Part shown: positions 35,225 through 46,657 of the stretch, in pieces | Position numbering within the stretch: position 1 is the stretch's first letter | Layout: every line of letters starts with the position of its first letter | Assembly: GCA_015680685.1 (NCBI GenBank) | Contig: MNCI01026476.1 | Location: 50,744 to 114,743, forward strand | Source of the DNA: Gnetum montanum | Lineage: Eukaryota > Streptophyta > Gnetopsida > Gnetales > Gnetaceae | Length of the DNA: 64,000 bases | Direction of reading: 5' to 3' | The notes under the pieces: generated by a model | Seen by the model: the letters and a program-made list of their open reading frames with translations, nothing else | What the model was told of the DNA's origin: nothing | Database searches by the model: none | Made by a program: the position numbers and the translations under genes

Positions 35225-36041
35225 TGATGAACCGTGATATTGCATCCACGATATTGCATCTACAATATCGGATCTACCATGCGATGTTGGATACCTGATA
35301 TCACAATTCGTCTCATTTCCTATAAATAAGAGGTGGCACCCTTGGTTTCAACAATTAGAAGTTAGTCCCTTAGCCAAAGTCTTGTCGTTTTCTCCTTCTA
35401 GAGTTATAATTATTTCTGTGTGCCCGCAGTAGGAGTTATAGAGTGAACGAATCTTTATTCAAGCATTGTGTACCTTAGCACACTTTGTGTACAGTAATAA
35501 AGATGAACTTTATGATCAACCTTGTAGCATACAGAATAGATTAATTAGTGTTAATTATTATTTAATGATTTCTTAGTTAATTAATGATCTCGCTCACCCT
35601 ACAACTCTCTTAGTTAAATACACTTAGTATGATCACTTCGAGCATGCGTGTAGTGCTTGGTAACCTAGTAACGATTAGCGTTTGGTAATCCCAGTAGTGT
35701 TGCACTCGTTCAGGATGTGTATGGAAAGTGGGAACGAATACTGGTGTTAGGAGTACTTAGAACCTAATTAATGAATAGTTAAATTAGATTAGTTACTTAG
35801 TTATCTCTCTTCCCCTTCTTATTAGCATAGGATATAAAACACATAAAAGCCATAAAAATCATATGCCTCAAGCTTACTTAACCATACAACCGTGACATAC
35901 AAGTTTGGGAAGACAATGATTAATCAATCCATTATTGTTCTACATAAGCACATAGGCACTTAGTCCTTGGAATTCGACTAGATCATGTGTGAAATGCTTG
36001 TATTTGTATGGTTGAGCGTAGGGGTACCTCATTGCTCATCA
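35225..36041 (+). mobile_element. 5' LTR of the complete element
   Basis: 817 bp, TGATGAACCGTG to TTGCTCATCA. GATATTG/CAATATC/GATATC palindromes fill 35235-35305. The TATA box is TATAAATAAG at 35321-35330. AATAAAGATGAAC near 35494 may serve in polyadenylation. The U5 contains GGTAACCTAGTAACGATTAG. Confidence 0.93.
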
Positions 36042-36042
36042 T

Positions 36043-36060
36043 TGGCACCATTGCCAAGGA
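36043..36060 (+). other. tRNA-Asp primer binding site
   Basis: TGGCACCATTGCCAAGGA directly after the 5' LTR differs from the canonical TGGCGCCGTTGCCGGGGA mainly by G-to-A changes, as expected from decay of methylated CpG. Confidence 0.85.
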
Positions 36061-36119
36061 TTTAGTTGTTTGTGCCCTAAGTAAAACTTAGGAAATCATT
36101 CACATTGTTGGAATGAACC

Positions 36120-38720
36120 CTTAGGGTTGGTTAAGAAAAAGATAATAGCACATTGCACATTGAACAAGAAAAAATGTCTTCTTCTTCACACAAAAGCACT
36201 TCACTGCCTAGGACTAACACAAGAAGCAATCAGCGGCAGGATACACGTGACGTTGATCCGTCAATTCCTCAATAGTTTCATGTGGTATATAATCACTCTG
36301 ATGAATGTGTACCCCAACTTCACATTTATTCTCCACTAAGACAAATAGCTATGTTGGTGTGACTTGGAAGGTAGCATGGTATTACCTCCCGACCGTTCAG
36401 TCCCAAGTATGCTTCTTCGTGCTCTCACATGAATAGGCATGTAGCACTTACATGCAGGGTACATTTCGCAGGACTATGATTCGAGAGACTATCATCCCAC
36501 CAAAGTGCAACGTCAAAGGGATTTGCAACAGGAGAGACACCATAAGTCCTTAAAGGAAAAATGGTCTAAGGATGCCCCACATGTTTTAAGTGAAATTGAG
36601 GGTGATGAACATGCCTTAGGTAGTCACCCACATAACGATGTTCCTCCCCTTAACTTTGGCTAAGGGGTTGTGTATCAGAACCTTCATTCTACTATTCACA
36701 ACCTAGGTGTTGATACCAACAAACACAAAGAGTCTGAAAAAGGAACAAGGGCACATGAAAAAGATGGGCATTCTAATCCCAATCATGATCAAGGGAGAGA
36801 CTAATGAAGAGAAGGTAGTATACATCATCATGATGGTGGTTCCCCTTCTTCTTCACCTTCATCATCTCCTTCACCCTCTCCTTCCATGTCCAGATGTAGC
36901 CATAGAGAGACAAATCATGAGGATAAGGGTAAACAAAGTGGAAGTCACAGACAAGACAACCAAGACAAACGATGAGGGCACTCTAGGGAGTCATGCCATA
37001 GAAGAAGGGAGAGTAGGAAACCGCGTAGACACCATAGACGCTATGAACAGGATGATCATGATGAACCCCTACTCGCCACGTGAAGCATACTAGATATAAC
37101 TAAGGCTGTGAGAGTTCCAACAAGGCATCAAAAAGATAGTAGGTTCAAGAGGCTAGACATGAATAAAATCTCATGATTTGATGGGGGATATAACATTGAT
37201 CCTCAAAATCACTTACAAGCATTTCATGATGCCTATGCCTTACAAAACATAGAAAATGAGTGGCAAAATCTTAAGTTGTTCCCACGAACACTAATAAAAG
37301 AAGCTGAAAGCTAGTACTGGTCCTTAGAACCGAAATCCATTCGTAGGTGGAGTATGATGTTAGAACTGTTCAATGATAAGTACCAAACATACTCCCGGGT
37401 GTCTAACCTATGAAAGAAAATCCAAGGATGGAAACAAGAAAGTCATGAACCCTTGGATGTTGCCATGGACCGCTATTATACACTCTTACATTATTTTCCT
37501 GGCCATGGTTATTCACAGCAGGATCAACTACGCCATCTTGTAGGTGGGCTTAGGCATGAAACAAGAAGGTCCCTTAGGACTTATGCTCAAGGAAGGTTAT
37601 CGGAGCTTAGGTTCCATCAAATTCACAAACTACTAGAGCAAGTAGCTAAAGAAGAAGGTGAGCTATGAAAAAGAGAGAGTGCAGAAGAATACAATCAAGA
37701 TCCTTCCCTCCAAAATAAGGGAGTAAGATTTTGTGAGAATGGAGTCACCACTTGAAGAGATGGTGAATAGGAAAACCTTGCCTATTCAAAAGTTAGCATC
37801 TGAAGTATCGACAAAGGTAGACCAAATGTGGGACTCCCTGGATACTAGGTTTCAAACTATGCTCAAAGTAGTAGAGGAGTCTAGGGAGTGAGATAGTGAC
37901 TGTGACAAAAGAAAAAAGAGAGAAGTAGAAATTGCATGTAACAAGGGTAAGGGTAAAGTTGCTATTATTGAAAAGGTTGTGGACTTAGATACGGATGATG
38001 ATAGTGGATGTGAGATCTATCAATATGACCATCCTAAGGGATGTTTCCCTATAATCTCACATTTACAGGAGTCTGGGGTGTATGCACTTAATCCACGTTT
38101 AAACAAACAACAAACATCCCGACAGTTACCTTATTCCCAAGGTAACCAAAGGCAGTTCCACCAACCTTTAACATATTATCCAAGCGGAACTCCACCACAG
38201 CCAATCAAGCAACATCAACAGTGGTAGCACCCACAATCATGGGAAATGCCACCACCAAGGCAACAATATCCTTATTGGCAACCAAACCCATATGGATATT
38301 ATGTGTAGCATCTAATCTCTCCACGTGACTCTGTTGGTCACGTTACTCTCCAACATCACTACCAAGCTCATGAGTACTATAGGAATCTCTCTCCTAGGGG
38401 TGACATTTCACAAGTATACCATCCTTCTAATCTAGCTGCATCTCTCCCACTAATATCTCCATTACAACCTGCTCCAACAATGCAAAGTGAACTCCCTACT
38501 TAGCCACAACAACGCAATGCCACAAGGGTTGTTAATCCTCAACCTACTGTTAGTTCTGATAATCATACAAAGAAAAGATCTTTCTTTAGATCCAACAGTC
38601 CAACCAAGCCTTTGCAACCTCAAGTGGTTGAGCCTTTGGATGCCTCTGTATCAACTAAATATTTGGAGCCCCCTTCGAACTTAACACCACATTCAATGCA
38701 TATGATCATGTTAACACATG
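36120..38720 (+). pseudogene. Gag of the complete Athila-like element
   Basis: The N-terminal region has many frame breaks. A conserved capsid-like core runs from about 37090 to 37670: RVPTRHQKDSRFKRLDMNK, DPQNHLQAFHDAYALQNIEN, FNDKYQTYSRVSNL, then the frame 37453-37668 (VAMDRYYTLLHYFPGHGYS, LRHETRRSLRTYAQGRLSEL). A C-terminal part follows with VDLDTDDDSGCEIYQYDHPK and a Q/P/Y-rich tail (38100-38300). The same blocks occur in the elements at 29517-29852 and 58711-60340. There is no clear CCHC zinc knuckle, which is unusual for gag, and nucleic-acid binding may be through the basic/His-rich segment near 36890-36960. Stops show it is not functional. Confidence 0.8.
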
Positions 38721-38729
38721 TCGTTACTA

Positions 38730-39110
38730 ATTGGATCAAAGCTGGCCACATTCCCTGGAAATCCTCTGATCCTGGGAGTCCCCTAATCTATCTACAAATT
38801 GTTGGGAATGAGCCATGCAAAGCTCTTTTGGATTCAGGTTTCAATATCAGCCTAATATCCCAAAAAATGTATAAGGCCTAGAACCTACCCCCATTGCAAA
38901 AGAGCAATGTCCGTTTAGAGTTAGCCAACCAGTCCATCACCATCCCCTTGGGATTAGTGGAGGACATTGTTACCACTGTTTATGGATAGTCATATCCAAC
39001 TAGCTTCTTGGTGATCCAAGTGAATAACAGTAAGGGGGACTTCCCAATCATAATGGGAAGGGAATGGCTAAGCACTATCAATGTGCACCTAGGTATCCAT
39101 GATCTTTAGT
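38730..39110 (+). pseudogene. Retroviral-type aspartic protease of the complete element
   Basis: The region reads GNEPCKALLDSGFNISLIS (38808-38866), where LLDSG is the protease active-site triad (DSG). It continues with LELANQSITIPLGLVEDI and DFPIIMGREWLS (about 39040-39070), the usual flap and C-terminal ILGR-like block (here IMGREW). TAG at 38880 and others interrupt it. In the family the enzyme would cleave the gag-pol polyprotein. Confidence 0.8.
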
Positions 39111-39479
39111 AGAAATATCTAAGAAAAACACTTTTGGAAAGATCAAGAAGAAGAAGGTTCCATGCATCACATATAGTGACACAGGGTGCAATTGCATGCA
39201 AAGATCATGGGTTGTGCAAAGTTTAACATTGCCTACATGAAATCAGTGTGCACAAACAATCAACATACAAAGGTGCTTGTATGTAACAGCCACATGATAA
39301 GAAGACACCCAGTGGATGATGGCTGATCAAGAAAGCAGCTCACTTATATGCATGGAACTAACTAAGGATTTGACTTGCACTTATATAGATAACACTGGTG
39401 CATTAGAGCAAGTCCACCACCAACTTCCTAATCCTAACTTAGAAAACATCAACTGGGGAAAGTTGGAAATTCCAAAGAA

Positions 39480-40960
39480 ATTTAAATAAGAGCCCCTAGA
39501 GCTAAAACCATTGCCCACCGATATGGAATACACATTCCTTAAGAATGGAAAATTAGTAATCATCATTGCGAGACTTGCTCCACAAAAAAAAGAAAGTCTG
39601 CTCAAGGTAATAAAAAAGTGGTCAAAAGCCTTTTCCTGGTCATATCCAGAATTAACTGGAATAGATCCTAGGATATGCCAGCACAAGATTTACACTGACT
39701 CATCCATGAAGCCTTGAAAACAACCATAGAGGCGATTGAACCCAAAGTTGAAGCAAGTAGTGAAAGAAGAAATCGAACAGCTTCTAAAGGCTCGGTTCAT
39801 ATACCCCATTGCTAATAGCGAATGGATTAGCCCCTTATTAATCATGCCTAAAAAGGGAGAAAAATAGAGGGTGTGCATAGATTTTAGGCTGCTAAACATG
39901 GCAACATTCAAGGATCACTTTCTGTTGCCATTTGTTAACCAAGTCTTAGACACAATCACAGGGCATCGCTATTATAGTTTTTTGGATGGCTATAGTGGAT
40001 ACAACCAAATACAAATAGCCCTAGAAGACCAAGCCAAAATTATGTTCACCAATCCTTGGGGAACATTTTCATATAAAAAAATGTCAAATGGCTTGTGCAA
40101 TGCCCCTGCCACATTCAACACTTAGTTCTAAGCATATTCCAGCAGCAAATAGGAAATGGTGTGGAAGTCTTTATGGATAACTTCTCCACTTATGGAACAA
40201 GCTTTGATCAAGCCTTGGACCGGTTAGAGAAAGTGTTGAAAATATGTGTAGAAACTAATCTAAGGCTCAACTGGTAGAAAATCCATTTAATGGTCCAAAA
40301 AGGCGTAGTACTTGGGCATAAAATTTCACATGCAAGGATAGAGGTAGATCCTAAGAAAATCAAGGTCATCCATGGAATTACCCGTCAACCAAAAACTATC
40401 AAAGATATTTGGTCATTCCTTAGACACACTGGCTACTATAGGAGATTCATAGAGAACTTTTCAAAGGTTTCCAAATCATTAGTATAGTTAACAAAAAAGG
40501 ATGTACCCTTTGAGTGGACTAGGGAATGCGAACTAGCCTTCCAAACTTTGAAGCAAAAGCTAGTAGAAACACCCATTCTACAAGCTCTTGACTGGTCCAA
40601 ACCATTCCATGTCATGACTAATGCATCCAACTATGCCTTAGGAGCCATACTTACACAGTTAGATTATCAAAAATGTCCTTATTGCATTCACTATGCAAGT
40701 AGAATAATAGCTAGTGCACAACTTAACTACACTATTACAGAAAAAGACTTAGTGGTTGTAGTGTTTGCACTAGAAAAATTTAGGCACTATGTATTGGGAT
40801 ACAAAGTATTCATACACACAAATCATAGTGCAATCTGGTTCCTCATGAATAATCTAATGGCAAGCCCCCGTATTATATGATGGTTGGTAATCCTAAAGAG
40901 TTCGATCTAACGATGATCGATCATAAAGGTACCAAGAACGTAGTTGTTGATCATTATCTT
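39480..40960 (+). pseudogene. Reverse transcriptase and RNase H of the complete element
   Basis: The order of motifs is ARFIYPIANSEWISPLLIMP, RVCIDFRLLNMATFKDHFLL, YYSFLDGYSGYNQIQIALED, GTFSYKKMSNGLCNAPATF, then VFMDNFSTYG at about 40170. The catalytic Y/F-x-D-D is FMDN here, so the second Asp is lost. The connection domain (VLGHKISHARIEVDPKKIK, SFLRHTGYYRRFIENFSKV) leads to RNase H (MTNASNYALGAILTQL, where the usual first Asp is Asn; TITEKDLVVVVFALEKFRHY; HTNHSAIWFLMN, usual Asp also Asn). Stops lie at 39714, 40123, 40276 and 40485, among others. Active-site losses agree with a long-dead copy. Confidence 0.9.
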
Positions 40961-41099
40961 GGTTGCGTTGGGACAGCAAAGAGGATGAGTATCTTATTTA
41001 CGATCACTTCCCTGATGAGTTCCTCTTTGCTGGTGTAGTGAATGACCAATCACCCATAGAGACAAACTAGTACAGTAGCATTTTGACCTATCTCCTTAC

Positions 41100-42415
41100 C
41101 CTAAAAACACCATAAGAATTAGACCTTAAGAAGAAACAATAGTTTCTTCATAAATCCAAGTACTTTATGGAAATCAATGGACAACTTTACAAAGTATGTC
41201 CTGATGGCTCAGTTCGATGGTGTGTTCTTAATAGAGATCAACTGAGAGTTCTCCAAGATGCTCATGAGGGCCCTTGTAGGGGTCACTATGCAGGGAGATG
41301 AATGGCTATTAAGATCCTACTTGCAAGGTATTATTGGCCTACCTTGTTCCAAGACACCCATCACTTCCTCCAATCTTGTGAACGCTGTCAACGTGATGGC
41401 GAAATGACTACTAGAATGGAGGGCCTGCAAAATGGGTTCAACCATTAGAACCCTTCAACATTTAGGGAATTGATTTCATGGGGCCCATTACACCAATGTC
41501 CAATGGAAAAGCATACATCATAGTTGCCATAGACTACTTAACAAAATGGGCTAAAGTAGCTACCATTAAAGATTGCACATCATCTATAGCTGTCCAATTT
41601 GTTCAACAACAAGTCATCAATAGGTTTGGTGTGCCTCGTGCACTTATCTCAGATAATGGTACACACTTTACAGGTGCAACTTTTTAGAAGGTAATGCAAC
41701 GCTTAGGGGTTGAACTTAAATTAACTACACCATACCACCCCCAAGAAAACGATCAAGCCGAGGTCACCAACAGGGAGATTACTAAGATATTGACCAGAAC
41801 CATTAGCAAGTATAGGTGAGACTAGAGCACTAAACTAAATGATGCTCTTTGGGCATACCACTCCACATAGAAACTTCCTATAGGCTACTCTCTCTATGAG
41901 TTAGTGTATAGAAAACTTCCAATGCTCCCTATCCAAACTGAGCTCCGTACGCTAGCCATGGCATGTGACCTCAACCTTGACCTCGATCTAGCACAAAAAA
42001 AAGGTTGATGACTCTTAACTTGCTAGATGAGAATCAACTAGCTGGCCTGTCATCTAATGAGTTGCACAAGGCATTTAATAAATAACATCATGACCTAAAA
42101 ATTAGTAGAGTTAAGTATCATCTAGGAGATAAGGTTCTCTACTAAAATCCCACACATGTGTCACAACATACCAAATTTCAAACATTGTGGGAAGGACCTT
42201 ATATTATCTATGCAACTTTTCCTTCAGGGGCCATGACCATATATAAACCTGACAGCCCAGATAAGAGACTGTTAGTTAATGTGCAACAAACAAATCCTTT
42301 CCATGAGTTTAGGCCAGCCAAAACATATGCTACCTCTATAAGTGGGCAACCTTGCTCATTATTTCAAATCTCCTCCTTCCAATTCAGTCATGGGGGAGAT
42401 GGCCACCCTTGCTAA
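41100..42415 (+). pseudogene. Integrase of the complete element
   Basis: The zinc-binding region (HEGPCRGHY, then SCERCQRDGEM) is at about 41260-41400 in shifting frames. The catalytic core is best kept at 41478-41687 (GIDFMGPITPMSNGKAY with the first Asp just before 41478; ALISDNGTHFTGATF with the second Asp). The third residue lies in AEVTNREITKI (about 41758). Next come LWAYHST, ELVYRKLPMLPIQTELRTL and the C-terminal SH3-like part (TLWEGPYIIYATFPSGAM, 42180-42230). It closely matches 18420-19380. Stops are numerous. Confidence 0.9.
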
Positions 42416-44308
42416 TCATTGAAGGCCCTCAGTTCTTTCTAAGTTTTTGTTTTACATATTTTTGTTTTGCACATTTCTTTAATCTTTCTTATTTTTGTTT
42501 TACACCATCGTTCATATTTTTACCATTTCTTTGTGTGATTACTTTATTTTTTTCATCACCCAATAAGTGTTCATGATGGTGGTATGAATAATATCATATC
42601 GATTGCTAATGTTTGGATTTTACCTTTGAAGTACAATGTTGATATTAAGGTATGGTTCTTTTGATTAAACAGGAAATTAGTCCACGTCATTCATGCATCC
42701 ATAAAATCCTATGGTCTCCCTTGGCTTGGAATTGTATAGTCTCTTTCTTTAATAAAACTATTAACAAATTGGTGATTAGGTATTTCTCAGACTAAGGAAA
42801 GACTCAAAGGATGAAAAGGGTGTGACTTCAAAGGGATTCTATGCATTTGTACTGGCTATTCTCTTGAGTGCTTGGGTGCTTTTTCTTTGGGTTTTCCACC
42901 ATTCTGATCATTCATCAAATTACCGAAAGTTGAGTACATAAAAATAAGTCTTTGCATGGTGTGGTTCTCATGCAAAAAAAAAAATAGTGAGAATTCAAAG
43001 CACATCCCTTAGACACAATAATGATTTTGGGCTACATGTGCTAGTTATGACACTGGAAAGACATGTTACCCATGCTTGAAGGTTCCCTCTAACTAAGGCC
43101 CCTTCTCACTTCTTAGTTCTCCATCTCGCTTTCCTCGGAATGGTGGTGACTTTTTGTATAAGCATTCTTGTTACTTCAAGGGGATGGGTTGGTCAAATGT
43201 GTTGATGCGAGGTCACTAAATGTGGATTGTTGAGCCTAGATTTGGAATGAGTTCTACTTGGTCACATTAACCATGAAACACACAAGGGACTTTACACAAC
43301 CTTATTTTTGGGTTTCCATTCCATTCTCTCCTCTCCATATTTCTTTTTCATTTCTCACCTCATTGTTAGTTTTATCATTAGTTTGTATCTTGGTTGATGC
43401 AGTGTTCTTCCTTGGTAATTTCTTGTGGGTAAGTTTTTAACTCTTACTTCCAATTGACATTTCTAGAGCCTACGGACTCTTTGGTTTATGGGTCTGTTAG
43501 GGCACTAAAGGCATGAGCCTACTTTGGGGAGGACCCATTGGCATTCCTTTTTGGTGCATTTGTTAAACTTCTTTCCCTTAAACATTTCCTGCAATCAACA
43601 ACTTTTTCTTTCATCCCCATCTATGAAATCCATTTGATTCATGTTGTCGTTGTTACTTTTTCTCCACCTTTCTTCTTCCTTATCTTTTTCCACCCTATCG
43701 CTACCAGAGGTTCGCTCTTCGTCATGGGGGCCCGAGCACAAATTTTTCAATTTTTCCTAACCCCTACACCTTAGGTAGTCACCAATGTTAAAAACTCCCA
43801 AACCAATATCTGCCATAACGACAACTCAGCCAATGCACTTCACATCGAGGCAAGGTATCAACTACATTATGATTTATCTACCCTCACTCATTTGTGACTA
43901 TGTTGTGTGTGCAGATGACGATCATGCAACAATGGACTGGGCTTGAAGGATGCACTTAGGATGGACTGGAACTGGAACATTTACGAAAGGAGCAAGATTG
44001 GTGGCGTGGCTATGGATGAACAACGACAGGTGTAATTTTGGCATCGGTAGCAACACATCTTATTCTTTTCTCTTGCTCTCCTTCTTCTCTTTCAGCTGCT
44101 AATAAGGTTGGATGTCATTTATGTACAGTGTTCACTTTTGTGGTCATGAACACTAATACTATCATGTATTGTATTGTTGGTTCGTTCACTGGGCACGTTA
44201 AGTCAGTCACCCTGTTCCACCATCAATAGTCATTCAATCAATAATCTCATACCTTCCCAATATTTTGTAAGGAACTCAAGGACAAGTTTTCATGCAATCA
44301 TGGGGGTA
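42416..44308 (+). other. 3' UTR of the complete element
   Basis: Non-coding, alignable by eye to 19381-21278 along its whole length. It ends GGACAAGTTTTCATGCAATC then ATGGGGGTA (polypurine tract, 44300-44308). Open frames in this stretch have no conserved translation between copies. Confidence 0.8.
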
Positions 44309-45116
44309 TGATGAACCGTGATATCGCGTACACAATATCGAATCTACCATGTGATGTCGAATACCCGATATTGCGGCCCATCTCCTTGCCTATAAATAAG
44401 AGGCGGCACCCTTGTTTTCAACAGTTAGAAGTTAATCCCTTAGCCAAACTCTTGTCATTTTCTCCTTCCAAAGTTAGAATTATTTCTGTGTGTCCGCAGT
44501 AGAATTCATAGAGTGAATAGATCTTTATTTGAGCATTGTGTACCTAAGCACACTTTGTGTACGGTAATAAAGATGAACTTTATGATCAACCTTGCAGCAT
44601 ACAGAATAGATTAGTTAGTATTACTTATTATTTAATGTTTTCTTAGTTAATTAATGATCTTTCTCACCCTACAACTCTCTTAGTTAAATACATTCAGTAC
44701 GACCACTTCGAGCATGTGTGTAGCACTTGGTAACCTAGTAACGATTAGCGTTTGGTAATCCCAGTAGCGTTGCATTAGTTCAAAAATGTGTACAGCAAGT
44801 GGTAACGAATACTAGTGTTAGAAGTAATTAGAACTTAATTGATGAATAGTTAAATTAGATTAGTTACTTAGTTATCTCTCTTCCCCTCCTTATTAGCACA
44901 GGATATAAAACACATAAAAGCCATAAAAATCATATGTCTCAAGCTTACTTAACCATACAATCATGACATACAAGTAAGTTTGGGAAGACAACGATTAATC
45001 AACCCATTATTATTCCACACAGGCGCATAGGCACTTAGTCCTTGGAATTCGACTAGATCATGCGTGAAACACTTGTATTCATATGGTTGAGCATAGGGGT
45101 ACCTCACTGCTCGTTA
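44309..45116 (+). mobile_element. 3' LTR of the complete element
   Basis: 808 bp, starts TGATGAACCGTG and ends CTGCTCGTTA (the canonical TCATCA end is altered). The TATA box is at 44391-44400. It lacks a short stretch of the palindrome cluster present in the 5' LTR. Most visible differences between the two LTRs are C/T and G/A changes. Confidence 0.92.
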
Positions 45117-45121
45117 ATGTT

Positions 45122-45714
45122 CAAATATAGTTCATTGTATGTGAATTTGAAGTGAAAATGTAGACTTCTTAGGATAATTTGCTTCTAGAAGCAAATTTGC
45201 TTGCTCTTGAAGTTGAAGCCATTTGTCAATTTATTACATATACACAAAAGTTAAGTCATGTTGAGGAAGTCAATTATGTTAAGAAGATAATGAATGCTAC
45301 ACAAGAAAATGGCTAGTTGCATTAGGGAAAATTATGGCTTCAATCATGAAATATTGGAATGGAGGATCTTCCTTTAAACAAAAAGCTTTTTTGGAAGACT
45401 ATAAAAGAAAAAGTCTTGGCTATACATTAGTTGATTAAACTAGGAAAAATGCATTTTTATTTATAAATTTTTAGAGGAGGTTTGTTATTTGATCCTCAAA
45501 AATATCTATTCTAAGCTATTCATATTTATTTAAGGAATCAATTTTCTAGAGAAATAATGAGCTCTCATCATCTCTTTGTTGAGATAGGTCATTGGATCAA
45601 TTTGTCAAGAGAAGAGCATATTTATTTTATAGAGTGTGCAAACAAAGCAGTAAGGATGTAGAACATCTCTTTTTGTTTTGCCTATTTTTATCTCACATTC
45701 AAAGGAACTATTTC
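45122..45714 (+). pseudogene. LINE ORF2 C-terminal part, right of the inserted element
   Basis: This continues the LINE at 35224. Around 45550-45710 the frame reads SSHHLFVEIGHWINLSREE, then VEHLFLFCLFLSHIQRNYF. It matches the C-terminal zinc-knuckle-like end of plant LINE proteins (L..ETGRW....R.ER..C, then VEDEEHFLF.CP.Y). The cysteines of that motif are mostly lost. Homology stops where the 5S-like sequence begins. Confidence 0.75.
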
Positions 45715-45784
45715 AAGACTTCTCGAGAGGTCACCCACCCATTCTAGTAGTACTTCAAGATAAGCATGCTTAATTACGAAGTTC
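45715..45784 (-). pseudogene. 5S rRNA-like pseudogene fragment
   Basis: On the minus strand it reads GAACTTCGTAATTAAGCATG, then a diverged stretch, then GTACTACTAGAATGGGT, GTGACCTC and GAAGTCTT. Plant 5S rRNA has the same order (GAACTCCGAAGTTAAGC, GTAGTACTAGGATGGGTGAC, CTGGGAAGTC). The match covers about the middle and 3' half of the gene, including the C-box part of the internal promoter, with a small GGGT duplication. It is too diverged to be functional. It abuts the LINE coding sequence directly. Confidence 0.75.
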
Positions 45785-46629
45785 TTATTTCAACTTTTAC
45801 TAAATCACCAATTATAATATTACTTTTAATCTACTAATTGGTTTCTTTCAAATTGGCCCTATTTACAAATGTGTAATGCGTCTAGGACTCATTCAAGGAC
45901 CCATCCCATGGATGCATCCAAGACTTGTCCCAAGGGACCAATGTTGTTTCCTTGAGCCCGAAGGCCAACCGTAGGTCTTGGAGACCAATAATAGTTGGTG
46001 CTAGAGGATCAGTAGGCCAACACTTGGTCCTAGGGTCCTTTAAGCCACCACTTGGTAAATAGTTTTATAACTATCCAACAAATCCTTTGTGAGTTCCTAA
46101 ACATAATAAAAAATTTTGTGTTTCTATTTCTAATTTAAAAAACTAATAAAGTTGAAAATATCTTAAAATAGGTTTATCAAATGCATAAGTTCTTTACTTT
46201 CTTATCGACATCCTAGTTCTATTCTATGTACTTTCTTCGCACATTTATGATTCATTGACAACATATAAAAGACCTGTAAAATTTCTTTTTTTATAAAAAA
46301 AAAAATCCTTTAATCGGTTGGAGGTGTTTCCATCTGGTTTTTAAAAAAATCATTTCATTATCTTCTTTTGCAAATCTCTGTGTCTCGACTCCTTGCCGGA
46401 CTCTTTGCCGGCATTTTCATACTTAGGTATACAGAACAGTCCAAGATCTACGAAGCAATCGGAGAATATTACATTCGAGCGTTCTCAGCTTCAGAGCAAG
46501 CAACCATGTAACACTTGATCCATTTGTATTAAGAAAATGATTATGTGAATTTGTGTTTCTAGGTAGTTTGAATCACGTATCTTTTAGATTCTTATACCTT
46601 CTGCATGATTGCATTTTGGATATTTAAAG
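45785..46629. other. No gene recognised; possible 5' exon region of the next gene
   Basis: The stretch 45880-46060 is less AT-rich with repeated TTGG/CCAA phrases and unknown origin. A pyrimidine-rich segment leads to 46384-46510, which is more GC-rich and may hold an upstream exon or 5' UTR of the gene at 46658, but no start codon in frame could be fixed. Confidence 0.35.
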
Positions 46630-46657
46630 TGATGAAAAGCCTACGTGCGTTGTGCAG

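Larger units (their letters stand above)
35225..45116 (+). mobile_element. Complete-ended 9.9-kb Athila-like LTR retrotransposon inserted in a LINE
   Basis: LTRs lie at 35225-36041 and 44309-45116, with a tRNA-Asp primer site after the first and the tract CATGGGGGTA before the second. The 5-bp target duplication ATGTT is exact (35220-35224 and 45117-45121). The domain order is gag, protease, RT, RNase H, integrase, then a 1.9-kb 3' UTR. All coding regions carry stops, so this copy is dead, but it is the best reference in the window for the family. RT and integrase motifs place it in the non-chromovirus gypsy clade with Athila and Tat. It lacks the second RNase H of Tat. Confidence 0.93.

Noticed and set aside
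36707-37093. 128-codon open frame with hydrophobic stretch
   Set aside because: It is an off-frame reading of the basic/His-rich part of gag. The gag frame is supported by sister elements.
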